Assembly (NCBI GenBank): GCA_047947185.1
Contig: CP170502.1
Span: forward strand, 186,001 to 250,000
DNA length: 64,000 nt
Origin: JANQJA01 sp047947185
GTDB taxonomy: Bacteria > Pseudomonadota > Gammaproteobacteria > Pseudomonadales > Azotimanducaceae
Direction of reading: 5' to 3'
Under the pieces are notes generated by a model. That model did no database searches, had not been told where the DNA came from, and saw only the letters and a program-made list of their open reading frames with translations. Made by a program: the position numbers and the translations under genes. Numbering within the stretch: position 1 is the first letter of the stretch; every line of letters starts with the position of its first letter. Below are positions 16,640 through 25,059 of the stretch, piece by piece.

Positions 16640-17668
16640 GTGCCTGCCTACATTCTGTTGACCCGCCTGGGTGCGCGCGGCCTGCGTGCGATACGTGCGG
16701 AACCGGCCCGGCTGCGGGAGGTCAGGGAAACGCTCGAAGCCTATGAGGCGACCATACTCGCGGATTATCATGTGCTCGGCGAGTACAACCACTGCACCAT
16801 CTTTGACGTCTCTGACAATTTCCGCGCAATGCGTGCATCGCTCCAACTTGAATTGACAGAGTCAGAAGACACGATGTTGTTGCCGGCGATTGACCTGCCG
16901 CTCTTCCAGCGCCTGGTTGCCCAGGAAATCCGTACCGAAGGTCCCCACGAGTGGCAGGTGAGGTGGTGGGCCAAATCCATTCGTTTCTGTTTCCGCTGGT
17001 ATCACTTTTCACGCTACATGTGGAAATATTGCAAACCCTTTACGGTCACCGGGCGAGAAAATTTCGCGACGGTCAAAGGACCCTGCATTGTTGTGGGCAA
17101 TCATACGAGCCACTTTGATGCGCTGGCGCTGTATCATGGCCTACCCCAGCGGGTTAAGTGGAACATCTATTTTGGGGCCGCGGCGGACCGGTGGTTTGTT
17201 AAAGGGGGCGGGGGACGCAAGGAACTGGCGCTTCAGCCCTGGTATAACTCCCTGATTGGCGCGTCTTTCCCCATCCGGCGAGGTGGCGGCTCCGCCACGC
17301 TGGACTATTCCAAGTGGCTGCTCGACCAGGGTGCCAATCTGGCAATATTTCCCGAAGGCACTCGCTCAACCAGCCGGAAAATGTCGCGCTTTAAACACGG
17401 TGTTTCCATTTTGGCACTGGAGAAAGGTGTGCCTGTGGTGCCGGTCTACCTCACCGGGCTCGCGAAACTGCGCCCCAAGGGCTCACGGGACATCTTTCCG
17501 GGTCCTGCGGGGGCGCATATCCAGCCGCCCATCATTCTGCCGCCGGGCACAGCCGTCCCGGACGCAACAAAAATAATCTACGATGCACTCAACACTGTGC
17601 ACCAGCGCGTTCTGCAACATGGTGATGCGTCTGCCGCCTGGGACTGGGTTGCACCTGACGACAACTGA
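16640..17668 (+). CDS. GYD-PlsC fusion (1-acylglycerol-phosphate acyltransferase-like)
   Basis: A 342-residue two-domain protein. Residues 1-95 are a GYD-like domain (PAYILLTRLGARGLRAIRAEP, with LGEYNHCTIFDV in place of the usual GYD core). Residues about 110-325 are a PlsC acyltransferase with the HxxxxD motif in GNHTSHFD, FPIRRGG and FPEGTRSTS. PlsC enzymes acylate lysophosphatidate at the membrane. The GTG start at 16640 has GAGGGAG upstream. I infer that the fused GYD domain senses or positions a ligand for acyl transfer. Confidence 0.82.
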   Translation: MPAYILLTRLGARGLRAIRAEPARLREVRETLEAYEATILADYHVLGEYNHCTIFDVSDNFRAMRASLQLELTESEDTMLLPAIDLPLFQRLVAQEIRTEGPHEWQVRWWAKSIRFCFRWYHFSRYMWKYCKPFTVTGRENFATVKGPCIVVGNHTSHFDALALYHGLPQRVKWNIYFGAAADRWFVKGGGGRKELALQPWYNSLIGASFPIRRGGGSATLDYSKWLLDQGANLAIFPEGTRSTSRKMSRFKHGVSILALEKGVPVVPVYLTGLAKLRPKGSRDIFPGPAGAHIQPPIILPPGTAVPDATKIIYDALNTVHQRVLQHGDASAAWDWVAPDDN

Positions 17669-17680
17669 CGCGGAACAATG

Positions 17681-18571
17681 CTAACGCAGGACAACAACGT
17701 CGCACTGCACCCGATACAGGATGGTTTCCGACGTATTGCCCAGCACCAACCCCTTGATGCCGTCCCGCGCGACCGTGCCCATGACCAGAATTTCGGCGTC
17801 TGTCGTGTCCGCCTGGTGGCCTACGGCGTTGGCCGTGGAACCTTCTTCGATATGCAGGTAGCGATAGCTGATGTTTTCGCTATCCAGCAGCGCATCTACC
17901 GTCGACTTGATGTCGGCTTCAGCTTCGACGCGAATCTTCTGGAAGTCGATGGGTACCGTGTTTGGCCCGATAAAAGGCTGCACAAACGGATGCGCGACAA
18001 CCACATCCATTTCACCACCGAGAATTTTCGCGAGTTGACTGGCTTCAACAACAATACTGCGGTTCAGTGGATTCTGGTCTTCGTGCAGTGCGTCGACGGC
18101 AGCAAGGATCAATGGCTGTGTGCGCCAGGCTTCTGCCTTCACCATCATGACGGGCACCTCTGCATGCCGCAACAGGGCCCAGTCCTGGGGGGTCCGGATG
18201 ATTGAGTCGATACCTGTGGGTTGTTGTGCGGCTTTCATGATGAAGTCAGCACCACAGTCCCTGGCGGCATCGAGGATGCCGATGTGTTCCTCTTTGTGCC
18301 AGATAGTCGCTGACTCAATCACTGCTGCCTTGCTTCGCACGGGTTCAATCAGGTCTTCGAGCCAGGTTTCCTGCGCCTCCATGATAAAAGTTTTCAGCTG
18401 TTGCCGATCAGCAGGATCGTGGATGTTGGCGTCAACGTTGGGATCGTAGATGACGCGAATGACATGAATCTCGGCGCTCGCAGCCGCAGCGAGTTGGACC
18501 GCTTTTTCGAGCACCACTGCTGCGGTGTCGTCCTGCTCTACTGCCACCAGAATCCTGTTAAGTCCAAGCAC
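17681..18571 (-). CDS. Tandem universal stress protein (UspE-like)
   Basis: A 296-residue protein with two Usp domains in tandem: the first opens with NRILVAVEQDD, the second with LILAAVDALHED near residue 155. The second half ends with the nucleotide-binding pattern MGTVARDGIKGLVLGNTSETIL (GxxG...GN/S). Such proteins accumulate under stress and stationary phase. A GTG at 18571 is preceded by GGGAGGTGG on the minus strand and was chosen over the longer open frame, whose extra residues do not match the family. It is convergent with the GYD-PlsC gene. Confidence 0.82.
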   Translation of the reverse strand: MLGLNRILVAVEQDDTAAVVLEKAVQLAAAASAEIHVIRVIYDPNVDANIHDPADRQQLKTFIMEAQETWLEDLIEPVRSKAAVIESATIWHKEEHIGILDAARDCGADFIMKAAQQPTGIDSIIRTPQDWALLRHAEVPVMMVKAEAWRTQPLILAAVDALHEDQNPLNRSIVVEASQLAKILGGEMDVVVAHPFVQPFIGPNTVPIDFQKIRVEAEADIKSTVDALLDSENISYRYLHIEEGSTANAVGHQADTTDAEILVMGTVARDGIKGLVLGNTSETILYRVQCDVVVLR

Positions 18572-18709
18572 CGTCCACCTCCCGTCAACCTGTTTTGTTC
18601 TGCAGAGTGTAACGCCTGATACCCGGACATCAATGATGTTTGTCAAACCACTCACAATCAGTACCGGGAACCACCTGACACCTCACCACCCCTCAGACTA
18701 TGATGCGGT

Positions 18710-19498
18710 ATGCAAAGAGTCCGGCTGATTACGTTCAACATTGCCCATGGTCGTGGATTGTCACCGTATCAGGGCATTCACTCCGGGCGGTTTATTGAAC
18801 GTAACCTCCGTAAGATTACGCGCCTGCTCACAGAGGCGAGGGTCGATTTTGTTGCGATGCAAGAAGTGGACGAAAACTCCTACTGGAACAAGCATATCAA
18901 CCTTCTGGACGTCATTGCCCATGAAACGCCTTATCACCACCGGGTGATGGGTATCAATAACATGCGTGATGGACGACAGAAGCTCAATTACGGCAACGCC
19001 CTGTTATCCCGACACCCAATCAACACAGTCCATAACCAGCCGTTTGCCGAAGTGACACTGGGTGGCAAAGGGTTCATGTTCGCCGAAATTGACGTGGGTG
19101 GGCAGGCGCTGGGTGTCATCAACCTCCACCTGGATTTCCGCTCCCGCTGGCGCCGGCTTGAGCAGATTGAGCAGGTTATCAGTTTCGTCGAAGCAACCAG
19201 GGCCTCGGGTGGTACAACACCGGTGATCTGCGGTGACTTTAATTGCCCGGCGACGCGCACGGGGGATGCTGTCCATCGGCTGCTCAGTTTTCTGCGGGGC
19301 ACGGGTGGCTATTCACTGCTACCCGAGAAATCGCGGACTTTTCCGGCACATTTCCCGGCGCGCACGATTGATTTTGTACTGATTCCCGAAGACTACAGGG
19401 TCACCATGGCAGAGGTGTTGCCGGTTTACCTGTCCGACCACAGACCTGTCATGGTTGAGTTTGAATTGCCGCCTGGCAAGGTGGATTACCGTGCCTGA
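18710..19498 (+). CDS. Endonuclease/exonuclease/phosphatase (EEP) family hydrolase
   Basis: A 262-residue EEP-fold enzyme. The visible motifs are LITFNIAHGRG (Asn metal ligand, residue 9), AMQEVDEN (Glu), NLHLDFR, CGDFNCP (Asp-Asn) and the C-terminal LSDHRPVMVEF (Asp-His). These make a complete Mg-dependent phosphodiesterase site. Substrate could be a nucleic acid, an inositol phosphate or a phospholipid head group. The downstream small membrane protein overlaps its last 8 nt, suggesting translational coupling and a membrane-linked role. Confidence 0.82.
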   Translation: MQRVRLITFNIAHGRGLSPYQGIHSGRFIERNLRKITRLLTEARVDFVAMQEVDENSYWNKHINLLDVIAHETPYHHRVMGINNMRDGRQKLNYGNALLSRHPINTVHNQPFAEVTLGGKGFMFAEIDVGGQALGVINLHLDFRSRWRRLEQIEQVISFVEATRASGGTTPVICGDFNCPATRTGDAVHRLLSFLRGTGGYSLLPEKSRTFPAHFPARTIDFVLIPEDYRVTMAEVLPVYLSDHRPVMVEFELPPGKVDYRA

Positions 19499-19907
19499 TA
19501 TCAGCGAAGCGTTTGCCGGCATTCTGGTTGGCTTGACCCTGTTTTCCATACTCACCGTGGTGCTGATGATTACGCTGGGCGTCAGAATGATGGCCAGCAT
19601 TCCACCTGACTATTTCAGCAATGACGAACTGAGGAAACAGAAACTGTACCTGAAACGTTTCCCGCCACTGCTGCGCCCTTTTGTACCGGTGATCCGAAAC
19701 GCCCTGGGCTTGGCCCTGATCCTGATTGGTGCGCTCTTGCTCGTGTTACCCGGCCAGGGCCTCCTGACCATGCTTGCCGGGTTGGTCCTGCTGGATTTCC
19801 CGGGTAAATATGACATGGAGCGCTGGCTGGTGCGCCGCAAGCAAGTACGCGCCTCAATCAACTGGATGCGAACTCGCGCCGGTCAACCCCCCCTCGAATT
19901 GGACTAG
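19491..19907 (+). CDS. Small PGPGW-type membrane protein
   Basis: A 138-residue protein with a first hydrophobic helix (ILVGLTLFSILTVVLMITLG) and a second hairpin region (ALGLALILIGALLLVLPGQG, then a LLTMLAGLVLLDFPGK segment) like the PGPGW family of putative transmembrane proteins. Basic and soluble stretches flank it (DMERWLVRRKQ). No function is known. The GTG at 19491, with AAGGTGG upstream, overlaps the EEP gene stop by 8 nt. The repeat module begins three bases after its stop. Confidence 0.7.
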   Translation: MPDISEAFAGILVGLTLFSILTVVLMITLGVRMMASIPPDYFSNDELRKQKLYLKRFPPLLRPFVPVIRNALGLALILIGALLLVLPGQGLLTMLAGLVLLDFPGKYDMERWLVRRKQVRASINWMRTRAGQPPLELD

Positions 19908-19910
19908 CCA

Positions 19911-20061
19911 CCAGGACACACACATTTCACTGGACTACAAGGCCATTACCAGGACACACACATTTCACTGGACTACATGCAAAGCCAACCAGGACACACA
20001 CATTTCACTGGACTACATGCTGATTTGTGCTGATTTGGACACACATCGCCTTGTGGATTAC
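19911..20061 (+). repeat. Three 28-nt direct repeats plus a degenerate fourth
   Basis: Three identical 28-nt units start at 19911, 19949 and 19989, each beginning CCAGGACACACACATTTCAC and ending TGGACTAC. They are separated by 10 and 12 nt of unrelated sequence. A diverged fourth copy (TTGGACACACAT...TTGTGGATTAC) lies at about 20034-20061. CCAG and CTGG form a short inverted pair within each unit. Position next to a REP-associated transposase suggests these are its cognate elements; the spacers are too short for CRISPR. Confidence 0.9.
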
Positions 20062-20275
20062 AAACGACGGTGTCGGAAAAGGCATTCCAATCGCCCACCA
20101 GGTGGCGCTGTCAGTCCGAAAGAATGCGGATTAGTCGCGTTTGAAGGACTCCAATCAGGAGTTGAGTAATCTGGCCGTAGAGGCTCACTTTCCTGGGCAC
20201 TTCGAAATACTACTTGGCCCAATCAGGCGAGCGATCAATGTACCGATTGATTCACAGAAAGGTTGGGATAGAAAA

Positions 20276-21211
20276 TCAGGAACAGGGCCTACCGATACGT
20301 GACCAGCCCCGTTGTTTGGCCCATTGTGACAGGTTGGCCAGCGATCCGAAGGCCCGCTGTCTGTGCCTGAAAATAGCCACACGTTGATACCAGACTGCCA
20401 CCTCATCAACCGGGGTTTCGCTGTCTTCCGAGAATTGTTCGAGGTATTCAAGGTAAGCGGCAAGCGTCAAGGGGAGTCGGTGGGGTTCCTTGTCCTCGGC
20501 ATCTTCGAGACCCGACACGAGCGGGGTCAGGTATTCGGCCAGCCGCTCGACGGATCCCGCTGCAGCCCGCAACCTGTGCCTGAGAGATGTGTGTACCGCA
20601 TCGGCGGCGCGACGAACGATCTTGGCCCTTACCGGGTTGAGGTCGACATACGCCAGCGCGTGGAGGGCTGCCGGCTCATCCAACAGGGCGCCCGAATAAA
20701 ACCTGCTTTCAAAAAAGTGTCCTTTGCAGTTGTCCTCTCGGTTGGCTCGCCGAGCAATTGGTTGCTTGAGATGTTTCATGAACATCGAGAGTGATCCCAG
20801 GGTGTTCCTAAGGCGTTGTATTTGCTCGGGCTGGGAAAGGAACTGTTCGCGTTTGAGTTCCCGGATAAATCCTGCCTCCATGGCGTTGGCACGGTTGATC
20901 GCCGTGCAACAGTTAAGCCAGCGATCCACAACCTCTTCGTTGGTCCAACGTCTTGCTGCCCCTGGGTCGAATCGCACAATCAGGTGAAAATGGTTACTCA
21001 TGATGGCGTAGCCATACAGTTCGATTGCGAAAGATCGAGCCAGCGTGAAGAGTCCCTGCTTCACCCACGATTTCCTGTGGTCGTAGTTCTTTCCGGTGCG
21101 GGGATCCTGGCCGCAAAGCCAACTGCCCCTGACACAACGAGTGGTCAGGTGATAGAACAGCGGCGTTTCGCTGTCGACGAGTTGGGATCGGGGTGTTGCC
21201 ATAACTGACAT
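20276..21211 (-). CDS. REP-associated tyrosine transposase (RAYT, Y1/HUH type)
   Basis: A 311-residue HUH single-strand transposase. The two metal-binding histidines are in YGYAIMSNHFHLIV (His74, His76) and the candidate catalytic tyrosine is in LAYVDLNPVRA (Tyr188), followed by an extended C-terminus typical of the larger RAYT type. These enzymes cut and join REP-like hairpins. I chose the ATG at 21211, which has GGAAG upstream; the longer open frame translates through the right-hand duplication, giving repeated HGAL..RADI.PG peptides that are not part of the family. Confidence 0.85.
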   Translation of the reverse strand: MSVMATPRSQLVDSETPLFYHLTTRCVRGSWLCGQDPRTGKNYDHRKSWVKQGLFTLARSFAIELYGYAIMSNHFHLIVRFDPGAARRWTNEEVVDRWLNCCTAINRANAMEAGFIRELKREQFLSQPEQIQRLRNTLGSLSMFMKHLKQPIARRANREDNCKGHFFESRFYSGALLDEPAALHALAYVDLNPVRAKIVRRAADAVHTSLRHRLRAAAGSVERLAEYLTPLVSGLEDAEDKEPHRLPLTLAAYLEYLEQFSEDSETPVDEVAVWYQRVAIFRHRQRAFGSLANLSQWAKQRGWSRIGRPCS

Positions 21212-21229
21212 TGTCGCAACTTCCAAGGA

Positions 21230-21510
21230 TTCTGCGTTGAGACCAGAACCCGGGTAGATGTCAGCCCGAAGCGTTAGGGCACCATGCCAAAAGTCTGATG
21301 CTTTGCGAGACTGGATCCTGTGTGTGGCCAAAGTCGACACTGGCAAAAGTCGACACTGACAGCCAAAGCCGACACTCCCTGTTTCTGCGTTGAGACTGCG
21401 ACCTGGATTGATGTCGGCCCTATGCTGCAAAGCGCCATGTGTTGTCACTCACATTGCATGAGACTGGTGTCGTGTGTGGCCAACTCTAATGGGCCAACTT
21501 TAATGGCCGA
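21230..21510 (+). repeat. Diverged tandem duplication upstream of the RAYT gene
   Basis: Two related units lie head to tail: 21230-21381 and 21382-21510. Each opens TTCTGCGTTGAGAC, then GATGTC(A/G)(G)CCC, CCATG, GAGACTGG and TGTGTGGCCAA. Within the first, a 16-17-nt motif (GGCCAAAGTCGACACTG) occurs three times near 21326, 21342 and 21361; in the second, GGCCAACT(C/T)TAATG occurs twice. It holds the transposase promoter region and no gene. Confidence 0.8.
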
Positions 21511-23556
21511 CTATTCTTTGCCGGAAATTGTGTCCGGCGGGGTCATTGCACTCTTGATGATGTACTGGTGGATTGCGTCCACCTCTTTGTTGGACAACAT
21601 TTCCCCGAACCCGATCATGCCGGCTGACTCAAACAAACCGTCACTTACAATCCGGGTAAATGCCCGGTGGCTGGATTCCGGCATGTTGATGAGATCAGAA
21701 AGGGCACCTCCAGGGGAAAAGGAATGGCACCGCGAGCAGTAGTCGCGAAACAGGGTCTCGCCTAGCGCCAGGGTTGCCTCGTCTGCAGTCAGGGGCGGCA
21801 ACTCGGGTTCGGCTGCAAAATCAAACTGTTCTGGCAGTACCTCTGTCCCACCCAGGGAGAACACCAGCAGTCGCCCGGTTTCACGGTTTCGGACTCGCGG
21901 ATTGTCCGAACCGCGTTGTAAGCCACCGGCACCACCCCAACCAGTGAGCACCGCAATATACTGCTTGCCATCCAGGGTGTAGGTCACGGGAGGCGCGAGG
22001 ATCCCACGTTCCGTAAACCACCCCCACAGCAACTGGCCGTCATCAGCCCGCCAGGCGTTGAAGTTGCCGTCGCCATCACCGCCAAATACCAGGCCCCCGG
22101 CTGTTGACAGCAGCCCACCTAACTGGGACGCGGAGGGTACGCGAAATGCCAGGTGCTGAACCCGTGGATCCCAGGCCGTCAGGAAGTACTCTGTTTCGGG
22201 CGGGTCCTGTTCTGCCTCGGGCGTGTCATCGCGTTCACCCATCCTGACACCCCAGGCATCTTTCTTGCGCGGGTCATAGCTGAAATCAGGGTCAGGTGCA
22301 TAGATGCTGACCTGCTGGCGAGTCGGAATGTAGACCAGACCGGTCGCAGGGCTAAAGGTCATCGGGTGCCAGTTGTGTCCGCCCAGCGGCGTCGGGGTCA
22401 CCTGTTTTGGGCCGTCCCGGTATAGCCGGTCCTTGTTCTCGATGGGCCGGCCGGCCTCGTCAAGACCATTGGCCCAGTTGACCGGCAGGTAAGGTTTGCC
22501 GGAAATGAACTCGCCGGTCTGGCGATCCAGCACGTAGAAGAAACCGTTTTTTGGTGCCTGCATGATCACGCGACGCGTTTCATCGTTGATCCGCAGATCC
22601 GCCAGGATCAGGTGCTGCGTTGCCGTAAAATCCCAGGTGTCACCAGGCGTGGTCTGGAAGTACCAGACCAGCTTGCCTGTTGCCGGTTCCAGCGCAACAA
22701 TGGATGACAGATAGAGATTGTCACCGCCGCCGGGGCTGCGTATCCATCGATTCCAGGGAGAACCGTTGCCAGTGCCAACGTACAGTAGATCGAGGGCAGG
22801 ATCATACGCCATGGAATCCCACATGGTGCCGCCACCCCCGATTTTCCACCACTCACCACCGTGCCAGGTTTTTGCGGCTCTGGCCATGGCCTCACTCTCA
22901 AAAGGCTCAGCTGGATCGCCCGGTACGCTGAAGAAGCGCCAAAGTTGTTTGCCTGTGCCGGCATCGTATGCGGTGAGATACCCCCGGACGCCAAGCTCCG
23001 CTCCACCGTTACCGATAATCACCCTGCCATTGATAACCCGTGGTGCGCCAGTGATGGTGTAAGGGCGGGCCGGGTCCGTGGTCTGAACCTCCCAGATGAG
23101 CTTGCCGGTATCAGCCTCCAGAGCAATGAGGCGGCCATCCAGGGCACCCAGAAAAACTTTACCATCGGCAACTGCCACGCCGCGGTTGACCACATCACAA
23201 CAGGCGTCATAACCCTTTTTGCCGGGTACAGCCGGGTTGTATCGCCACAGCAATTTTCCTGAACGGGCGTCCAGGGCAAACACGCGACTCCAGGGGCCCG
23301 TCAGGAACATCTTGCCATCTACGATCAGTGGTGTTGCTTCATGGCCCCGATACAGGTCGGTCTCAAAATACCAGTCGAGACCGAGCGATGCCACATTGTT
23401 GGTATTAATGCCGGTGAGTGGAGAGAAACGTTGCTCATCGTGAGTCCGGCCGTGCAGGGGCCAGTCTGCGTCAGCGGCCGACGCGCTACCCGGTCCAAGG
23501 TTTGCAAGCAGGAGCGCGACAACAGAAAACAGGTAACCACTGAATGAACGCGTCAT
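21511..23556 (-). CDS. PQQ-dependent quinohemoprotein alcohol dehydrogenase
   Basis: A 681-residue periplasmic enzyme: signal peptide (residues 1-28), an eight-bladed PQQ propeller with tryptophan-docking repeats, and a C-terminal cytochrome c domain with CSRCH at 607-611. The vicinal disulfide pair Cys119-Cys120, which stacks on PQQ, is present. The catalytic region reads GDTWDFTATQ; the position two after the Asp is Thr, not the Asp expected of lanthanide (XoxF) enzymes, so Ca2+ is likely. It would oxidise a primary alcohol and pass electrons through its own heme. No PQQ biosynthesis genes are nearby. Confidence 0.9.
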   Translation of the reverse strand: MTRSFSGYLFSVVALLLANLGPGSASAADADWPLHGRTHDEQRFSPLTGINTNNVASLGLDWYFETDLYRGHEATPLIVDGKMFLTGPWSRVFALDARSGKLLWRYNPAVPGKKGYDACCDVVNRGVAVADGKVFLGALDGRLIALEADTGKLIWEVQTTDPARPYTITGAPRVINGRVIIGNGGAELGVRGYLTAYDAGTGKQLWRFFSVPGDPAEPFESEAMARAAKTWHGGEWWKIGGGGTMWDSMAYDPALDLLYVGTGNGSPWNRWIRSPGGGDNLYLSSIVALEPATGKLVWYFQTTPGDTWDFTATQHLILADLRINDETRRVIMQAPKNGFFYVLDRQTGEFISGKPYLPVNWANGLDEAGRPIENKDRLYRDGPKQVTPTPLGGHNWHPMTFSPATGLVYIPTRQQVSIYAPDPDFSYDPRKKDAWGVRMGERDDTPEAEQDPPETEYFLTAWDPRVQHLAFRVPSASQLGGLLSTAGGLVFGGDGDGNFNAWRADDGQLLWGWFTERGILAPPVTYTLDGKQYIAVLTGWGGAGGLQRGSDNPRVRNRETGRLLVFSLGGTEVLPEQFDFAAEPELPPLTADEATLALGETLFRDYCSRCHSFSPGGALSDLINMPESSHRAFTRIVSDGLFESAGMIGFGEMLSNKEVDAIHQYIIKSAMTPPDTISGKE

Positions 23557-23721
23557 ATCGTCTGGCCGGTAGCGTGTGATCGGAAAATGTTATCACTGAA
23601 TGGTGGGAGCGTAGTTGTTGTGCGTCAAGCGGGAGGACCCTGAATGGGGAGCAATTGGCTGTCGTTTCGACTGGAGCCTGGTTGGCGGCAGCTGGGGGGA
23701 ATCTGCTTTTTTGCGGGGGAT

Positions 23722-23800
23722 AGAGGTCTCTCCACTCCGGCCTGCGGCCTGCGGTCGAGACGACACCTGCGGCTTCGCCTGCGGTCGAGACGACGCGGCA
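23722..23800. repeat. REP-like GC-rich palindromic repeat
   Basis: The 18-mer GCCTGCGGTCGAGACGAC occurs at 23747-23764 and again at 23777-23794, a 30-nt period. GGTCTC at 23726 pairs with GAGAC in each copy, so the stretch can fold. It sits in the 251-nt gap upstream of the quinohemoprotein gene, next to the stop of the small unknown gene. The rest of the gap shows no convincing gene. Confidence 0.65.
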
Positions 23801-23807
23801 AAAGGTG

Positions 23808-24104
23808 CTACTGGGCGCTGCCTGCACTCATGGTGTGGGACAGGGTGATTGCGCGTTCCAGTAATGAATCGATCATGGCCGCAGCCTCGGGGCTATAGGT
23901 AAAACCAAGAAAGGCACACCTCGAGAGTTCGATGACGGCCTGCAGGACCTGAACCTCGTCCTCCGGGTTCGACAGCATCACCAGCAGACCGGAGAAGAAG
24001 GCAAACTCGGCGGTTGCGCCCTCGTCCGACAACTGCTGGCACAGGTCCAGTAGCGGAGTGATGATTTCATGCTTCACAACGTCGGCAAAAGAAGAGTCAC
24101 TCAT
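23808..24104 (-). CDS. Small unknown helical protein
   Basis: I do not recognise this 98-residue protein. It is soluble and predicted almost fully helical (LLDLCQQLSDEG, EVQVLQAVIELSRCAF, AAMIDSLLERAITLSH), with no signal peptide and two isolated cysteines. The layout resembles small helical adaptor or dimerisation proteins. It is divergent from the adjoining alpha/beta hydrolase, with only 81 nt between starts, so the two may share a regulatory region. The ribosome-binding site is weak. Confidence 0.5.
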   Translation of the reverse strand: MSDSSFADVVKHEIITPLLDLCQQLSDEGATAEFAFFSGLLVMLSNPEDEVQVLQAVIELSRCAFLGFTYSPEAAAMIDSLLERAITLSHTMSAGSAQ

Positions 24105-24185
24105 TGCAGGTCACTTAGTGCAAACAGAAACATACGTCAATGGTACAGTGGTGGTTTTCCTGACAACTGGACGAGGAGCAGCACT

Positions 24186-25034
24186 GTGGCATGGTTTGAG
24201 CGTGATGGCTGTCGAATTCACTATGAGGTTGTTGGCGATGAGGGGCCCTGGATTGTACTCACTCCGGGTGGACGGGGAAGTCTGGAAGATGTGCGTTACC
24301 TGGCTCTCGCCTGTGCCGACAAGGGATATCGTGTATTACTGCATGATCGCCGCAACTGTGGCAAATCTGATGTCTACGTCGCAGGAGGACTGTCCGAACA
24401 GGAAATCTGGGCGGATGATGTACATGCACTGCTGACAGAACTTGAGGCGCTGCCGGTGATTGCCGGCGGCGGTTCAGCCGGATGCCGACTTTCCCTGTTG
24501 TTGGCGATCCGCTATCCCGGTGCGGTTGCCGGGCTGTTGCTCTGGTGGGTGACCGGCGGCCGGCACGCGGCGGAGTATCTGGGCGAGCAATATTACGGGC
24601 AGTTTATTGATATGGCGCGGGCGGGCGGTATGGCGGCGGTGTGTAAGAGTGATTTCTTCAGCGAGCGGATTCGGGATAATCCCGGCAATCGGGAGCGCCT
24701 GCTGGGCATGGACCCGAAAACTTTTATCAATACCATGCGACAGTGGCAGCAGTTTTTCCTGGCGGGTGCGGACCTCCCGGTCATAGGCGCATCCCGCGAG
24801 CAACTGGCATCCATTGGTGTACCCACCTGTATCGTGCCGGGATCTGACGAGGTACATCCGCGTGCGATAGCAGTCAGTCTGAGTGAAATCCTGCCAGCAA
24901 GCGAACTGCACTATCCATTTGCGCGTGAAGAGACAGCGCAAATCCGCGTTTTGCCGGTTGAGGAAATCATGGCGCTGTTTCGGGAGCGCCTTGCGGGTAT
25001 ATTCACCGGGTACCTGGCGCGCACCCGTTTCTAG
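24186..25034 (+). CDS. Alpha/beta hydrolase
   Basis: A 282-residue hydrolase. The N-terminus FERDGCRIHYEVVGDEGPW and the oxyanion segment LTPGGRGS are followed by HDRRNCGKSD and the nucleophile elbow GGGSAGC with Ser near residue 99. PGSDEVHP provides the likely Asp; the late His is less certain. This arrangement is common in hydrolases of hydrophobic esters or C-C bonds. The GTG at 24186 has GAGGAG upstream; the longer frame runs back into the divergent gene and was rejected. Confidence 0.78.
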   Translation: MAWFERDGCRIHYEVVGDEGPWIVLTPGGRGSLEDVRYLALACADKGYRVLLHDRRNCGKSDVYVAGGLSEQEIWADDVHALLTELEALPVIAGGGSAGCRLSLLLAIRYPGAVAGLLLWWVTGGRHAAEYLGEQYYGQFIDMARAGGMAAVCKSDFFSERIRDNPGNRERLLGMDPKTFINTMRQWQQFFLAGADLPVIGASREQLASIGVPTCIVPGSDEVHPRAIAVSLSEILPASELHYPFAREETAQIRVLPVEEIMALFRERLAGIFTGYLARTRF

Positions 25035-25059
25035 CCGTTCAGGCATAGCTCCTGGTCAG

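Larger units (their letters stand above)
19911..21510. mobile_element. RAYT-centred repeat module
   Basis: The stretch between the PGPGW gene and the quinohemoprotein gene is occupied by one transposase gene and repeats on both sides: 28-mers to the left and a tandem duplication to the right. The 214 nt between the 28-mers and the transposase stop hold no recognisable gene; a plus-strand reading frame across the 28-mers is an artefact of their repetition. I see no flanking inverted repeats or target duplication, which fits REP/RAYT elements rather than a classical insertion sequence. Confidence 0.65.

Noticed and set aside
19911..20061. A small CRISPR array
   Set aside because: Repeats are identical and 28 nt long, but the gaps are only 10-12 nt, and no cas genes are present; the adjacent RAYT gene explains them better.
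19774..20169. A plus-strand protein with repeated DTHISLDY peptides
   Set aside because: It is a translation of the 28-nt repeats and overlaps the PGPGW gene.
21212..21448. An N-terminal extension of the RAYT
   Set aside because: It encodes two copies of the same peptide from the tandem duplication; the family and a ribosome-binding site support the start at 21211.
21511..23556. A lanthanide-dependent XoxF-type dehydrogenase
   Set aside because: The residue two after the catalytic Asp is Thr, not Asp, and a fused cytochrome c is present, both features of Ca-dependent quinohemoproteins.
23486..23827. A 113-residue minus-strand protein upstream of the quinohemoprotein gene
   Set aside because: It overlaps that gene's signal peptide, spans the GC-rich repeat and has no family likeness.
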